Shown here piece after piece: positions 55,377 to 64,000 of a stretch of 64,000 nucleotides of DNA. The stretch lies in NCBI RefSeq assembly GCF_000720115.1, contig NZ_JOIR01000001.1, forward strand, positions 62,001 to 126,000, given 5' to 3'. The stretch comes from Streptomyces sp. NRRL F-2580. GTDB lineage: Bacteria; Actinomycetota; Actinomycetes; Streptomycetales; Streptomycetaceae. The notes under the pieces were generated by a model. The model made no database searches. It saw only the letters and a program-made list of their open reading frames with translations, and was not told the origin of the DNA. Position numbers and translations under genes: made by a program. Numbering within the stretch: the stretch's first letter is position 1; every line of letters begins with the position of its first letter.

Positions 55377-56756
55377 GTGGAACCAGACCTGTTCACCGCC
55401 GCTGCCGAAGACCGCCAGGAGAAGGACCCCGCGAGTTCCCCGCTCGCCGTCCGGATGCGCCCGCGCACCCTGGACGAGGTCGTCGGCCAGCAGCACCTGC
55501 TGAAGCCCGGGTCGCCGCTGCGGCGGCTGGTCGGGGAAGGGGCCGGCGGCCCGGCCGGTGCCTCGTCGGTGATCCTCTGGGGCCCGCCCGGCATCGGCAA
55601 GACCACCCTCGCGTACGTGGTCAGCCAGGCCACGCAGAAGCGTTTCGTGGAGCTGTCCGCCATCACCGCGGGCGTCAAGGAGGTACGGGCGGTCATCGAG
55701 GGCGCCCGGCGCGCGGCCGGCGGCTACGGCAAGGAGACCGTCCTCTTCCTCGACGAGATCCACCGCTTCAGCAAGGCCCAGCAGGACTCGCTGCTCCCGG
55801 CCGTGGAGAACCGCTGGGTGACGCTGATCGCGGCCACCACCGAGAACCCGTACTTCTCGATCATCTCCCCGCTACTGTCGCGGTCGCTGCTGCTGACGCT
55901 GGAACCGCTGACGGACGAGGACCTGAGCGCGCTGATGCGGCGTGCGCTCGCCGAGGAGCGGGGCCTGGGCGGGGCGGTGACCCTGCCGGCGGACGCCGAG
56001 GCACACCTGCTGCGGATCGCCGGTGGCGATGCCCGGCGGGCCCTGACGGCGCTGGAGGCGGGGGCCGGATCGGCCATCGCCAAGGGCGAGGCGGAGATCA
56101 CCCTGGAGACGGTCGAGGAGGCGGTCGACCGCGCCGCCGTCCGCTACGACCGCGACGGCGACCAGCACTACGACGTGGCCAGCGCGCTGATCAAGTCCAT
56201 CCGGGGCTCGGACGTGGACGCGGCGCTGCACTACCTCGCCCGCATGATCGACGCGGGGGAGGACCCCCGGTTCATCGCGCGCCGCCTGATGATCTCGGCG
56301 AGCGAGGACATCGGCCTCGCGGATCCAACGGCCCTGCCGATCGCGGTGGCCGCGGCCCAGGCGGTGGCGATGATCGGCTTCCCGGAGGCCGCGCTGACCC
56401 TCTCGCACGCGACGATCGCGCTGGCGCTGGCCCCGAAGTCGAACACCGCCACGACCGCGATCGGCGCGGCGCTGGCCGACGTACGGGCCGGGCTGGCGGG
56501 CACGGTCCCGCCGCACCTGCGGGACGGGCACTACAAGGGCGCGGCGAAGCTGGGGCACGCGCAGGGGTACGTGTACCCGCACGACGTCCCGGGCGCCATC
56601 GCGGCGCAGCAGTACGCGCCGGACGAGCTGCACGGGAAGCGGTACTACGAGCCGACGCGGTACGGAGCGGAGGCGCGGTACGCGGACGTGGTGGAAAAGG
56701 TCCGCGAGCGGCTGCGGGGCGCCGGGCCGTCCTCTTCCGGCCCCGCAGGCGTTTGA
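55377..56756 (+). CDS. rarA: Replication-associated recombination protein RarA (MgsA)
   Basis: This 459-aa AAA+ ATPase acts at stalled forks. Walker A is GPPGIGKTT (69-77), Walker B is LFLDEIHRF (about 123-131), and the tetramerisation domain with [22 protein letters not shown] follows near 264-284. The C-terminal part has YVYPHDVPG. The last residues, SSSGPAGV, and the stop codon are encoded by a copy of the dispersed palindromic element, so the native end was probably replaced. The start is a leaderless GTG. Confidence 0.93.
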   Translation: MEPDLFTAAAEDRQEKDPASSPLAVRMRPRTLDEVVGQQHLLKPGSPLRRLVGEGAGGPAGASSVILWGPPGIGKTTLAYVVSQATQKRFVELSAITAGVKEVRAVIEGARRAAGGYGKETVLFLDEIHRFSKAQQDSLLPAVENRWVTLIAATTENPYFSIISPLLSRSLLLTLEPLTDEDLSALMRRALAEERGLGGAVTLPADAEAHLLRIAGGDARRALTALEAGAGSAIAKGEAEITLETVEEAVDRAAVRYDRDGDQHYDVASALIKSIRGSDVDAALHYLARMIDAGEDPRFIARRLMISASEDIGLADPTALPIAVAAAQAVAMIGFPEAALTLSHATIALALAPKSNTATTAIGAALADVRAGLAGTVPPHLRDGHYKGAAKLGHAQGYVYPHDVPGAIAAQQYAPDELHGKRYYEPTRYGAEARYADVVEKVRERLRGAGPSSSGPAGV

Positions 56757-56765
56757 GGCGCGGCC
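56741..56765. repeat. Copy of the dispersed palindromic element overlapping the rarA stop
   Basis: GGCCCCGCAGGCGTTTGAGG followed by CGCGG matches the inverted element with one change. The TGA within GTTTGAGG is the rarA stop codon. Confidence 0.75.
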
Positions 56766-56829
56766 GAGTACGGGCTCTCCATCACCCGCCCGAGAAGCTC
56801 GCGCTCCGGCGGATGCCGGCCGCCTGCCC

Positions 56830-57738
56830 TCAGTGGGAGGCCGCCGAGAAGAGCGTGCGCATCGCCCGGCGCAGGCCGCAGACGTCCGCCACCGGCTCCG
56901 GGAAGTCGAAGCGGGCGTCGAAGGAGCCGGCGGCGCCGCCGGTGAAGCGGACGCGCAGGCCCAGGCGGTCCAGGGAGAGCGGGACGGCGGTCGTGCCCCG
57001 GGCCCCGCGCGGGCCGATCAGGCCGCACAGTTCGCCGATCCGGTCCCCGTGGGCCGCGTGCAGGTGCTGCAGCAGCTCCGTCTCGTGGGCGACCATCGGG
57101 TCCGGGTCCGCCGCGGCCAGGTCCTCCGGGTCCACGTGCTCGGCGCCCCACAGGTCGTCCACCGAGATCTCGCCGACCTCCAGCCGCAGCATCATCCACG
57201 CCGGGCGGGCCGAGTACGGCAGCTCCGAGGCCTCCGAGAGACCCAGCAGCTCGCCCACCGGGTGGCGCTCCGCGAGCAGCGCGGCGCAGGCCGCGCGGTC
57301 GTCACCGCGCACCGGCGTCAGCCACCCGGCCAGCCAGGCGCGACCTCGGATACGATGTGGGACGGACACCGGCGCCACATCCGTGATCTCGATCACGGCG
57401 GTGAGGTCGTCGTCCTGGGCGTGAGCGGCTGCTCTGGCAGCCGTGGATTCCCCGGAAACAAGGAGAATCACGTCCCCGTCCGGGGTGACGGTCCGTGCGG
57501 CCGGCATCCCTGTCCCGAACTCCTCGTGCTCGTGACTGTCACGAGCACCGATGAGCGTGAGGGATACTGAGGCGTTGGACTCTACGAGGGTTCGTACGCG
57601 TTCGGCTCCGGTGAGCTGCCGAACGCCTTCCCTGGGACGCGGCTGACCTTGCTTATCGTCGTCGAAAGCAGATTCCGTTTCGTTGGAATCTGAACTTCGA
57701 CGCGCACTGGGCAGGGGGATCCCATGTGGTCGAGACAT
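56830..57738 (-). CDS. HugZ-like DUF2470 protein under an iron box
   Basis: This 302-aa protein has a variable Ser-rich start (1-40), then a split-barrel domain of the PNPOx/HugZ kind (about 45-200; LVESNASVSLTLIG, PDGDVILLVSGES). A C-terminal DUF2470 domain (about 215-300) follows, starting VAHETELLQHLHAAHGDRI. HugZ-type enzymes with this layout bind or degrade haem to release iron. A near-perfect iron box directly upstream supports iron-repressed control. Haem oxygenase activity itself is an inference. The ATG at 57738 follows GAGGAGG. Confidence 0.82.
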   Translation of the reverse strand: MSRPHGIPLPSARRSSDSNETESAFDDDKQGQPRPREGVRQLTGAERVRTLVESNASVSLTLIGARDSHEHEEFGTGMPAARTVTPDGDVILLVSGESTAARAAAHAQDDDLTAVIEITDVAPVSVPHRIRGRAWLAGWLTPVRGDDRAACAALLAERHPVGELLGLSEASELPYSARPAWMMLRLEVGEISVDDLWGAEHVDPEDLAAADPDPMVAHETELLQHLHAAHGDRIGELCGLIGPRGARGTTAVPLSLDRLGLRVRFTGGAAGSFDARFDFPEPVADVCGLRRAMRTLFSAASH

Positions 57739-57752
57739 TACGTCCTCCTCGC

Positions 57753-57771
57753 TAAGGTAAGCCTCACCTAA
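57753..57771. promoter_or_regulatory. DmdR/IdeR-type iron box
   Basis: TAAGGTAAGCCTCACCTAA fits the iron-box consensus TWAGGTWAGSCTWACCTWA at 18 of 19 positions. It lies 15 bp upstream of the DUF2470 ATG and 22 bp upstream of the rpsD GTG. An iron-loaded repressor bound here would overlap the promoters of both divergent genes. Confidence 0.8.
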
Positions 57772-57793
57772 CTTACATGGAGGTAGGTTCCAC

Positions 57794-58405
57794 GTGAACC
57801 AGAAGCGACCCAAGGTCAAGAAGTCGCGTGCCCTCGGCATTGCGCTGACCCCGAAGGCCGTCAAGTACTTCGAGGCCCGCCCCTACCCGCCGGGCGAGCA
57901 CGGCCGTGGCCGCAAGCAGAACTCGGACTACAAGGTTCGTCTGCTGGAGAAGCAGCGTCTGCGCGCTCAGTACGACATCTCTGAGCGTCAGATGGCCCGC
58001 GCGTACGACCGCGCCAAGAAGGCCGAAGGCAAGACGGGCGAGGCGCTTGTCGTCGAGCTCGAGCGTCGTCTCGACGCCCTGGTTCTGCGTTCGGGCATCG
58101 CCCGCACCATCTACCAGGCCCGCCAGATGGTCGTTCACGGCCACATCGAGGTCAACGGTGACAAGGTCGACAAGCCGTCGTTCCGTGTCCGCCCGGACGA
58201 CGTCATCACCGTGCGCGAGCGCAGCCGCGAGAAGGTTCCGTTCCAGGTTGCCCGTGAGGGTGGCTACGCAGGCGAGGGCGAGACCCCGCGCTACCTGCAG
58301 GTCAACCTGAAGGCCCTGGCCTTCCGCCTGGACCGCGACCCGAACCGCAAGGAAATCCCGGTCATCTGCGACGAGCAGCTCGTCGTCGAGTACTACGCCC
58401 GCTGA
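57794..58405 (+). CDS. rpsD: 30S ribosomal protein S4
   Basis: This 203-aa primary rRNA-binding protein nucleates 30S assembly. The S4 RNA-binding domain is [20 protein letters not shown] and [10 protein letters not shown] (about 91-125). The N-terminal region has no cysteines, so this is the zinc-free C-minus form. The GTG start follows GGAGGT at 9 bp. In other bacteria S4 represses its own synthesis; no leader structure is evident here. Its promoter must lie in the 55-bp gap that holds the iron box. Confidence 0.96.
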   Translation: MNQKRPKVKKSRALGIALTPKAVKYFEARPYPPGEHGRGRKQNSDYKVRLLEKQRLRAQYDISERQMARAYDRAKKAEGKTGEALVVELERRLDALVLRSGIARTIYQARQMVVHGHIEVNGDKVDKPSFRVRPDDVITVRERSREKVPFQVAREGGYAGEGETPRYLQVNLKALAFRLDRDPNRKEIPVICDEQLVVEYYAR

Positions 58406-58433
58406 TGCAGGCCTAGTCTCACTGGCTGGTCAG

Positions 58434-58465
58434 CCCGCCGTCCCCTCCGGGGGACGGCGGGTTTT
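58434..58465 (+). terminator. Terminator after rpsD
   Basis: CCCGCCGTCCCC (58434-58445) pairs with GGGGACGGCGGG (58450-58461) around a TCCG tetraloop, followed by TTTT. Confidence 0.92.
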
Positions 58466-59052
58466 CCCGTTCCCGGGCCCGCCCGGCCCGCGCACTACGG
58501 CTGGTCCGCCGCCGCCGCGCGGCGCGACACCCGGGGGCCGCCCGCCCCGCCTCCCCGTCCCGCCTGCCGGGACACCCGGCCCGCGCGCCCGCGCTCACCG
58601 GGGCTGCGCTGAGCCTGCCCGACCAGGGCCTCGCGGCTCAGTTACCGCCCTCTCGGCCGCGCAGGCCTCGTACCGCTCGGCCTCCCACAGCTCGCCGGCC
58701 CGCTCCCGGCACATCAGCCGCCGCGAGGGCCGGCCGGGACTTGCCCACTCCGCCCACGCCGGTCACCGTGACGAGCCGGGAGGACTCCAGGAGCCGCCCC
58801 AGCTCGGCGAGTTCGGCACCCCGCCCGATGAACCGGCCCGGCTCCGAGGGAAGATTGCCCCAGGGCCGGTCGCGCAGGGGTCTGTGTCGCATGGGACACG
58901 GAGGGTACTGGTCCGGATGCGCTGCGTTCAAGGCGTTGGCTCCCGACCCCCAATTCGGGTACGGCCGGGGATCCCCGGCGCGATAGGGTCGGAGGGCCAA
59001 GGGGGGAATCGGTGCAGCCGGCAGTTGAGGCGCAGACAGAGAGCGGTGTGAC
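58466..59052. other. 587-bp gap with a decayed regulator fragment
   Basis: The first 170 bp are very GC-rich and show no gene. A truncated ATPase frame lies at 58638-58892 on the minus strand. TAGGGT at 58983-58988 is a possible -10 for the DUF948 gene. Confidence 0.6.
58638..58892 (-). pseudogene. Truncated P-loop ATPase of an AfsR/LuxR-type regulator
   Basis: The 84-codon frame reads NLPSEPGRFIGRGAELAELG and then SSRLVTVTGVGGVGKSR. That is the start of the STAND-type ATPase module in large AfsR/SARP or LuxR-type regulators, including the P-loop GVGGVGKS. After the P-loop the frame turns into unrelated Arg/Gly-rich text and stops. The next frame continues briefly with RERAGELWEAERYEACAAER. 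It is a remnant after deletion or frameshift. Confidence 0.6.
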
Positions 59053-59496
59053 GTGTCCGGTGTAGAGGTGGCCGGGATCATCGTGGCCGTCTTCTGGGCC
59101 ATTCTGATCTCGTTCCTCGCCGTGGCGCTGGCGAGGCTGGCCCAGGTGCTCAGGGCGACCACCAAACTGGTGGCCGACGTGACCGATCAGGCCGTCCCGT
59201 TGCTGGCCGAAGCCTCCACCACCGTCCGCTCCGCGCGCACCCAGCTGGACCGGGTCGACGCCATCGCGAGGGACGTCCAGGAGGTCACCTCCAACGCCTC
59301 CGCGCTGTCCTCCACCGTGGCCACCGCCTTCGGCGGGCCGCTGGTGAAGGTCGCGGCCTTCGGCTACGGCGTCCGCAAGGCGCTGGGCAAGGGGGATGCC
59401 GCGACGTCGGGCGGCGTGCCGCCGAAGACATCCCGACGTAACGTGATCGTTGGCCGTACGGTGCCGCCCGCCCGGCGCCGGAAGCAGAAGGGCTGA
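59053..59496 (+). CDS. DUF948 membrane protein
   Basis: This 147-aa protein has an N-terminal membrane helix (about 6-28), then a long amphipathic helical region (LAEASTTVRSARTQLDRVDA) typical of DUF948, and a basic C-terminus ending RRRKQKG. It is the first of a run (DUF948, small protein, alaS, ruvX) known across actinobacteria. The start is GTG. Function is unknown. Confidence 0.85.
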   Translation: MSGVEVAGIIVAVFWAILISFLAVALARLAQVLRATTKLVADVTDQAVPLLAEASTTVRSARTQLDRVDAIARDVQEVTSNASALSSTVATAFGGPLVKVAAFGYGVRKALGKGDAATSGGVPPKTSRRNVIVGRTVPPARRRKQKG

Positions 59497-59504
59497 GACC
59501 GCCG

Positions 59505-59849
59505 ATGTTCCGCCGAGCCTTCTGGTTCACCGCAGGCGCAGCCGCCGGCGTGTGGGCCACCACCAAGGTCAACCGTCAGCTGAAGAAGCTGACACCGGAG
59601 AGTCTCGCGGCCCAGGCGGCCGACAAGGCCGTCGAGGCGGGCCACCGCCTCAAGGACTTCGCCCTCGACGTCAAAGCGGGAATGACGCAGCGCGAGGACG
59701 AGCTGAACGACGCGCTGGGGCTCCACCAGGACCCCGACCGGCCCGACAACGTCACCGCCCTCCCCGGGCCGCGGCGGCTGCGGGCCATCGAGAACGACCA
59801 GACCACCCACCGACCAACGTTTTCGTACGACCGGAATGAGGACCACTGA
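59505..59849 (+). CDS. DUF6167-like small protein
   Basis: This 114-aa protein starts with a hydrophobic segment ([19 protein letters not shown]), then a helical stretch and a polar tail. It lies 8 bp after the DUF948 gene, and its TGA overlaps the alaS ATG by one base. Function is unknown; the DUF number is from memory. Confidence 0.78.
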   Translation: MFRRAFWFTAGAAAGVWATTKVNRQLKKLTPESLAAQAADKAVEAGHRLKDFALDVKAGMTQREDELNDALGLHQDPDRPDNVTALPGPRRLRAIENDQTTHRPTFSYDRNEDH

Positions 59850-62518
59850 TGGAGTCGGCTGAAATTCGCCGCCGCTGGCTGAGCTTCTTCGAGGAGCGCG
59901 GTCACGCCGTTGTCCCTTCGGCGTCGCTCATCGCGGACGACCCGACTCTGCTGCTGGTCAACGCGGGCATGGTCCCCTTCAAGCCGTACTTCCTCGGCGA
60001 GACCAAGCCCCCGGCCCCCCGCGCCACCAGCGTGCAGAAGTGCGTCCGTACGCCGGACATCGAAGAGGTCGGCAAGACCACCCGCCACGGCACGTTCTTC
60101 CAGATGTGCGGCAACTTCTCCTTCGGGGACTACTTCAAGGAAGGCGCCATCAAGTACGCCTGGGAGCTGCTCACCAGCTCCGTGGCGGACGGCGGCTACG
60201 GCCTGGAGCCCGAGAAGCTCTGGATCACCGTCTACCTCGACGACGACGAGGCCGAGCAGATCTGGCGCGAGAAGATCGGCGTCCCCGCCGAGCGCATCCA
60301 GCGCCTGGGCAAGAAGGACAACTTCTGGTCCATGGGCGTCCCCGGACCCTGCGGCCCGTGCTCGGAGATCAACTATGACCGCGGCCCGGAGTTCGGCGTC
60401 GAGGGCGGCCCGGCCGTCAACGACGAGCGCTACGTGGAGATCTGGAACCTGGTCTTCATGCAGTACGAGCGCGGCGCCGGCGACGGGAAGGAAGACTTCC
60501 CGATCCTCGGCGACCTGCCGTCGAAGAACATCGACACCGGTCTCGGCCTCGAACGCCTCGCGATGATCCTGCAGGGCGTGCAGAACATGTACGAGACCGA
60601 CACCCTGCGCGTGGTCATGGACAAGGCCACCGAGCTGACCGGTGTCCAGTACGGCGCCGCCCAGGGCACCGACGTGTCGATGCGCGTGGTCGCCGACCAC
60701 ATCCGCACCTCTGTCATGCTCATCGGCGACGGCGTGACCCCCGGCAACGAGGGCCGCGGCTACGTGCTGCGCCGCATCATGCGCCGCGCCATCCGCAACA
60801 TGCGCCTCATGGGCGCCACCGGCCCGGTCGTCCAGGACCTCGTCGACGTCGTGATCAACACGATGGGGCAGCAGTACCCGGAGCTGGTCACCGACCGCAA
60901 GCGCATCGAGACCGTCGCGCTCGCCGAAGAGGCCGCCTTCCTCAAGGCCGTCAAGGGCGGCACCAACATCCTCGACACCGCCGTGACCGAGACCAAGGCC
61001 GCCGGCGGCACGGTCCTCTCCGGTGACAAGGCGTTCCTGCTCCACGACACCTGGGGCTTCCCGATCGACCTGACCCTGGAGATGGCCGCCGAGCAGGGCC
61101 TCTCCGTGGACGAGCCCGGCTTCCGCCGCCTGATGCAGGAGCAGCGCGACCGCGCCAAGGCCGACGCCAAGGCCAAGAAGACCGGTCACGCCGACGTCTC
61201 CTCGTACCGCGAGATCGCGGACAGCGCCGGGGCCACCGAGTTCACCGGCTACGCCACCAACCAGGGCGAGTCCACCATCGTCGGCCTCCTGGTCAACGGC
61301 GTCTCCGCGCCCGCCGCCTCCGAGGGCGACGACGTCGAGGTCGTCCTCGACCGCACCCCCTTCTACGCCGAGGGCGGCGGCCAGCTCGCCGACCAGGGCC
61401 GCATCAAGCTCGACTCGGGCGCCGTCATCGTCGTCCGCGACGTGCAGCAGCCGGTCCCGGGCGTCTCCGTGCACAAGGGCTCCGTCCAGGTCGGCGAGGT
61501 GACGGTGGGCGCCTCCGCGTACGCCGCCATCGACGTCAGCCGCCGCCGGGCCATCGCCCGCGCCCACTCGGCCACGCACCTGACCCACCAGGCGCTGCGC
61601 GACGCCCTCGGGCCGACCGCCGCCCAGGCCGGTTCGGAGAACTCGCCGGGCCGCTTCCGCTTCGACTTCGGTTCGCCGAACGCCGTTCCCGGCTCGGTCC
61701 TCACCGACGTCGAGCAGAAGATCAACGACGTGCTCTCGCGCGAGCTGGACGTCACCGCCGAGATCATGAGCATCGACGAGGCCAAGAAGCAGGGCGCCAT
61801 CGCCGAGTTCGGCGAGAAGTACGGCGAGCGCGTGCGCGTCGTCACCATCGGCGACTTCTCCAAGGAGCTGTGCGGCGGCACGCACGTCGGCAACACCTCG
61901 CAGCTGGGTCTGGTGAAGCTGCTCGGCGAGTCCTCCATCGGCTCCGGCGTGCGCCGTGTCGAGGCCCTCGTCGGCGTGGACGCGTACAACTTCCTCGCCA
62001 AGGAGCACACGGTCGTCGCCCAGCTCCAGGAGCTGGTCAAGGGCCGTCCGGAGGAGCTGCCGGAGAAGATCGCCTCCATGCTCGGCAAGCTGAAGGACGC
62101 CGAGAAGGAGATCGAGAAGTTCCGCGCGGAGAAGGTCCTGCAGGCCGCTGCCGGTCTCGCCGCGAACGCCCAGGACATCCGCGGCGTCGCCCTGGTCGTC
62201 GGCCAGGTGGCGGACGGCATCGGCGCCGACGACCTGCGCAAGCTGGTCCTCGACGTCCGCGTCCGGATCCCCGGCGACCGTCCGACGGTCGTGGCCCTGT
62301 TCACCGTGGCCAATGACCGCCCGCTGACGGTCATCGCCACCAACGAGGCGGCCCGCGAGCGCGGCCTCAAGGCCGGCGACCTGGTCCGTACGGCCGCCAA
62401 GACGCTCGGTGGCGGCGGTGGCGGCAAGCCGGACGTCGCCCAGGGCGGCGGCCAGAACCCGGCCGCCATCCCGGAGGCCATCAGCGCCGTCGAGCGCCTC
62501 GTCGTCGAGACGGCCTGA
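59849..62518 (+). CDS. alaS: Alanyl-tRNA synthetase
   Basis: This 889-aa class II synthetase charges tRNA-Ala. The catalytic domain (1-240) is followed by a helical tRNA-binding region (about 245-450). The editing domain has HSATHLTHQ (about 572-580) and the zinc ligand motif CGGTHVGN (about 675-682). The C-terminal DHHA1/coiled domain ends near 885 with [15 protein letters not shown]. All parts are present. Confidence 0.97.
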   Translation: MESAEIRRRWLSFFEERGHAVVPSASLIADDPTLLLVNAGMVPFKPYFLGETKPPAPRATSVQKCVRTPDIEEVGKTTRHGTFFQMCGNFSFGDYFKEGAIKYAWELLTSSVADGGYGLEPEKLWITVYLDDDEAEQIWREKIGVPAERIQRLGKKDNFWSMGVPGPCGPCSEINYDRGPEFGVEGGPAVNDERYVEIWNLVFMQYERGAGDGKEDFPILGDLPSKNIDTGLGLERLAMILQGVQNMYETDTLRVVMDKATELTGVQYGAAQGTDVSMRVVADHIRTSVMLIGDGVTPGNEGRGYVLRRIMRRAIRNMRLMGATGPVVQDLVDVVINTMGQQYPELVTDRKRIETVALAEEAAFLKAVKGGTNILDTAVTETKAAGGTVLSGDKAFLLHDTWGFPIDLTLEMAAEQGLSVDEPGFRRLMQEQRDRAKADAKAKKTGHADVSSYREIADSAGATEFTGYATNQGESTIVGLLVNGVSAPAASEGDDVEVVLDRTPFYAEGGGQLADQGRIKLDSGAVIVVRDVQQPVPGVSVHKGSVQVGEVTVGASAYAAIDVSRRRAIARAHSATHLTHQALRDALGPTAAQAGSENSPGRFRFDFGSPNAVPGSVLTDVEQKINDVLSRELDVTAEIMSIDEAKKQGAIAEFGEKYGERVRVVTIGDFSKELCGGTHVGNTSQLGLVKLLGESSIGSGVRRVEALVGVDAYNFLAKEHTVVAQLQELVKGRPEELPEKIASMLGKLKDAEKEIEKFRAEKVLQAAAGLAANAQDIRGVALVVGQVADGIGADDLRKLVLDVRVRIPGDRPTVVALFTVANDRPLTVIATNEAARERGLKAGDLVRTAAKTLGGGGGGKPDVAQGGGQNPAAIPEAISAVERLVVETA

Positions 62519-62520
62519 CG

Positions 62521-62991
62521 ATGACGCTGCGCCGCGGCCGCCGGCTCGCCATCGACGTCGGGGACGCCCGGATCGGGGTCGCCTCGTGCGACCCCGACGG
62601 GGTGCTCGCCACTCCGGTGGAAACCGTCCCGGGCCGGGACATCCCCTTCGCCCACCGGCGGCTGCGGCAGCTCGTCGAGGAGTACGAGCCCCTCGAAGTC
62701 GTGGTCGGCCTCCCCCGCTCGCTCAGCGGGCGGGAGGGGCCGGCCGCGGTCAAGGTACGCGCCTTCGCGAACGAACTGGCCAAGGGCATCAAGCCGGTGA
62801 CGGTCCGTCTGGTGGACGAGCGGATGACCACGGTCACCGCCGCTCAGGGGCTGCGGGCCTCCGGGAAGAACGCGAAGAAGGGCCGGTCGGTCATCGACCA
62901 GGCCGCCGCTGTGGTGATCCTTCAGAACGCTCTTGAGACCGAACGGGTATCAGGTAATCCGCCTGGTGAGTGCGTCGAAGTGGTTGTCTGA
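62521..62991 (+). CDS. ruvX: Putative pre-16S rRNA nuclease / RNase H-fold RuvX (YqgF)
   Basis: This 156-aa protein has the YqgF fold with IDVGDARIGVA (10-20), VVVGLPRSLSG (about 60-70) and DERMTTV (about 99-105). It is implicated in 16S rRNA 5' processing, with Holliday-junction resolution as an alternative. It starts 2 bp after alaS. Confidence 0.92.
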   Translation: MTLRRGRRLAIDVGDARIGVASCDPDGVLATPVETVPGRDIPFAHRRLRQLVEEYEPLEVVVGLPRSLSGREGPAAVKVRAFANELAKGIKPVTVRLVDERMTTVTAAQGLRASGKNAKKGRSVIDQAAAVVILQNALETERVSGNPPGECVEVVV

Positions 62992-63119
62992 TCGCGATAC
63001 GGTAACGTTCCGCGCGATGAGACGGCATTCGAACAGCCGTCGCCCACCGTCAAAGAGGCGGACCCGGGTGCCACGGACGACGGAGTCCGTGGCCTCCGTC
63101 TCGCGGCTCTAGGGGACCG

Positions 63120-64000
63120 ATGACTGAGTATGGCCGGGGCCGTGGCCCCGAACCCTGGCACCCCGAGGATCCCCTTTACGGGGACCAGGGGTGGACCGGG
63201 CACCAGACCCAGCAGGGCCAGGCGCCCTACGGCGGTGCCCCGCAGCAGGAGTACCCGCAGGAGCCCCAGTACCAGCAGCAGTACCCCGAGCAGTACCAGC
63301 AGTACCCGCAGCAGTACCCGGAGTACGAGCAGCAGCAGTACCAGCAGCAGTACCCCGACCAGCAGTACGCCGCGCAGCAGGAGGCCTATGCCCCGCAGCA
63401 GGCGTACGCCCCCCAGCAGCAGGTCTACGCCCCTCAGCAGCCTCAGCAGCCGCAGCCGCAGCCGCAGCCGCAGCCGCAGCCGCAGCCGCAGCCGCAGCAG
63501 CCGCAGCAGCAGCCACACCCGCAGGCCCAGCCCCAGCAGCCGGTGTACGACGACCAGGGCTGGGACACCGGCCAGGGCCAGTACGTGGCCGCGGTGCAGG
63601 CCGACCCCTACGTGGGCGCGGACCCGTACGCGCAGCAGACCGTCGCCGGCTACCCCGGCGAGGCCCCCGACCTCTACACCACGCCCGAGGCCTACCCGCC
63701 GCCGCAGCCCCCGGGCCGGCGCCACCTGGAACCGGAACCGGTCGAGGAGGAGGCGGAGGAGCCCGGGACCGGCTTCCTCGCAGGCGGCGACGACGACGGG
63801 GACGAGCCCGGCCGCCGGGGCGGCCGTTCGAAGAGCGGCAAGCCGAAGAAGCGCAGTGGCATGGCCTGCCTGATCGCGGCCGTGGTCATCCTCGGCGTGG
63901 TCGGCGGTGGCGGCTACTACGGCTACTCGTACATCAAGGCGAGGTTCGGCGCGGCCGAGGACTTCGCGGGCGAGGGCACGGACGAGCTGGTCGACGTGGA
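63120..64000 (+). CDS. mltG: Endolytic murein transglycosylase MltG, N-terminal part
   Basis: The frame is open to the window end, giving 293 codons. Residues 1 to about 240 are a cytoplasmic low-complexity region rich in Gln, Pro and Tyr (QYPEQYQQYPQQY, then a QP run at 63451-63505) and later acidic. A basic KSGKPKKR precedes one membrane helix (about 257-277). The catalytic domain is beyond the edge, so the call rests on this topology and on the alaS-ruvX-mltG order. E. coli MltG lacks the long tail. Confidence 0.75.
   Translation, partial: MTEYGRGRGPEPWHPEDPLYGDQGWTGHQTQQGQAPYGGAPQQEYPQEPQYQQQYPEQYQQYPQQYPEYEQQQYQQQYPDQQYAAQQEAYAPQQAYAPQQQVYAPQQPQQPQPQPQPQPQPQPQPQQPQQQPHPQAQPQQPVYDDQGWDTGQGQYVAAVQADPYVGADPYAQQTVAGYPGEAPDLYTTPEAYPPPQPPGRRHLEPEPVEEEAEEPGTGFLAGGDDDGDEPGRRGGRSKSGKPKKRSGMACLIAAVVILGVVGGGGYYGYSYIKARFGAAEDFAGEGTDELVDV
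63451..63505 (+). repeat. CAGCCG hexamer run
   Basis: CAGCCG is repeated about nine times with small changes and encodes a Gln-Pro run in the N-terminal region of MltG. Such runs expand and shrink by slippage. Confidence 0.8.

Overview
The window is a chromosomal core segment from a Streptomyces-like actinomycete. The evidence is very high GC, GTG and TTG starts, tandem Shine-Dalgarno and leaderless genes, an SsgB sporulation protein, a DmdR/IdeR-type iron box, actinobacterial phosphatidylinositol-mannoside genes and the S4/AlaS/RuvX/MltG order. I see no rRNA, CRISPR array, prophage or insertion sequence.

Layout. Positions 1-7.4 kb hold a corrinoid block: cobL, a fused BluB-CobT protein behind a long Pro/Glu/Val-rich tail, a 1.3-kb repeat-filled gap, and a fused siroheme-synthase/uroporphyrinogen methyltransferase. 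From 7.4 to 13.4 kb come a SpoU methyltransferase, a divergent MMPL exporter/MarR pair, a probable broken membrane gene, a Ser/Thr kinase with a C-terminal membrane tail, and a 61-aa membrane protein. A minus-strand tRNA operon (Gly, Cys, three Val) follows, then pabB-pabC and small enzymes to 18.5 kb. From 18.5 to 26.5 kb lie a CGNR zinc-finger regulator, ssgB, a PGPGW membrane protein, two tRNA-Val(CAC) genes, a giant membrane protein, a DnaQ-like exonuclease and an unexplained two-gene DUF4365 cassette.

From 26.7 kb to the end the order is the deep actinobacterial block also known from Mycobacterium tuberculosis: thrS, HIT hydrolase, pgsA, PIM acyltransferase, pimA, pdxS, pdxT, yebC, ruvC-ruvA-ruvB, yajC-secD-secF-apt-rel, peptidyl-prolyl isomerase, glyoxalase-II-like hydrolase, hisS, rarA, rpsD, alaS, ruvX, mltG. 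A three-gene minus-strand island (DUF1992, membrane protein, EF-G paralogue) sits between the HIT gene and pgsA. The block covers membrane lipid anchors, vitamin B6, Holliday-junction processing, Sec export, the stringent response and aminoacyl-tRNA synthesis.

The items most worth follow-up are: a near-perfect iron box in the 55-bp gap between a HugZ/DUF2470-like gene and rpsD; the BluB-CobT fusion; the DUF4365 pair; two truncated regulator remnants (a kinase N-lobe after rel and a P-loop ATPase fragment after rpsD); a dispersed palindromic element near gene 3' ends, one copy of which supplies the rarA stop codon; and a 12-bp inverted repeat in front of the giant membrane protein. Functions are assigned by reading motifs only; no database search was possible.
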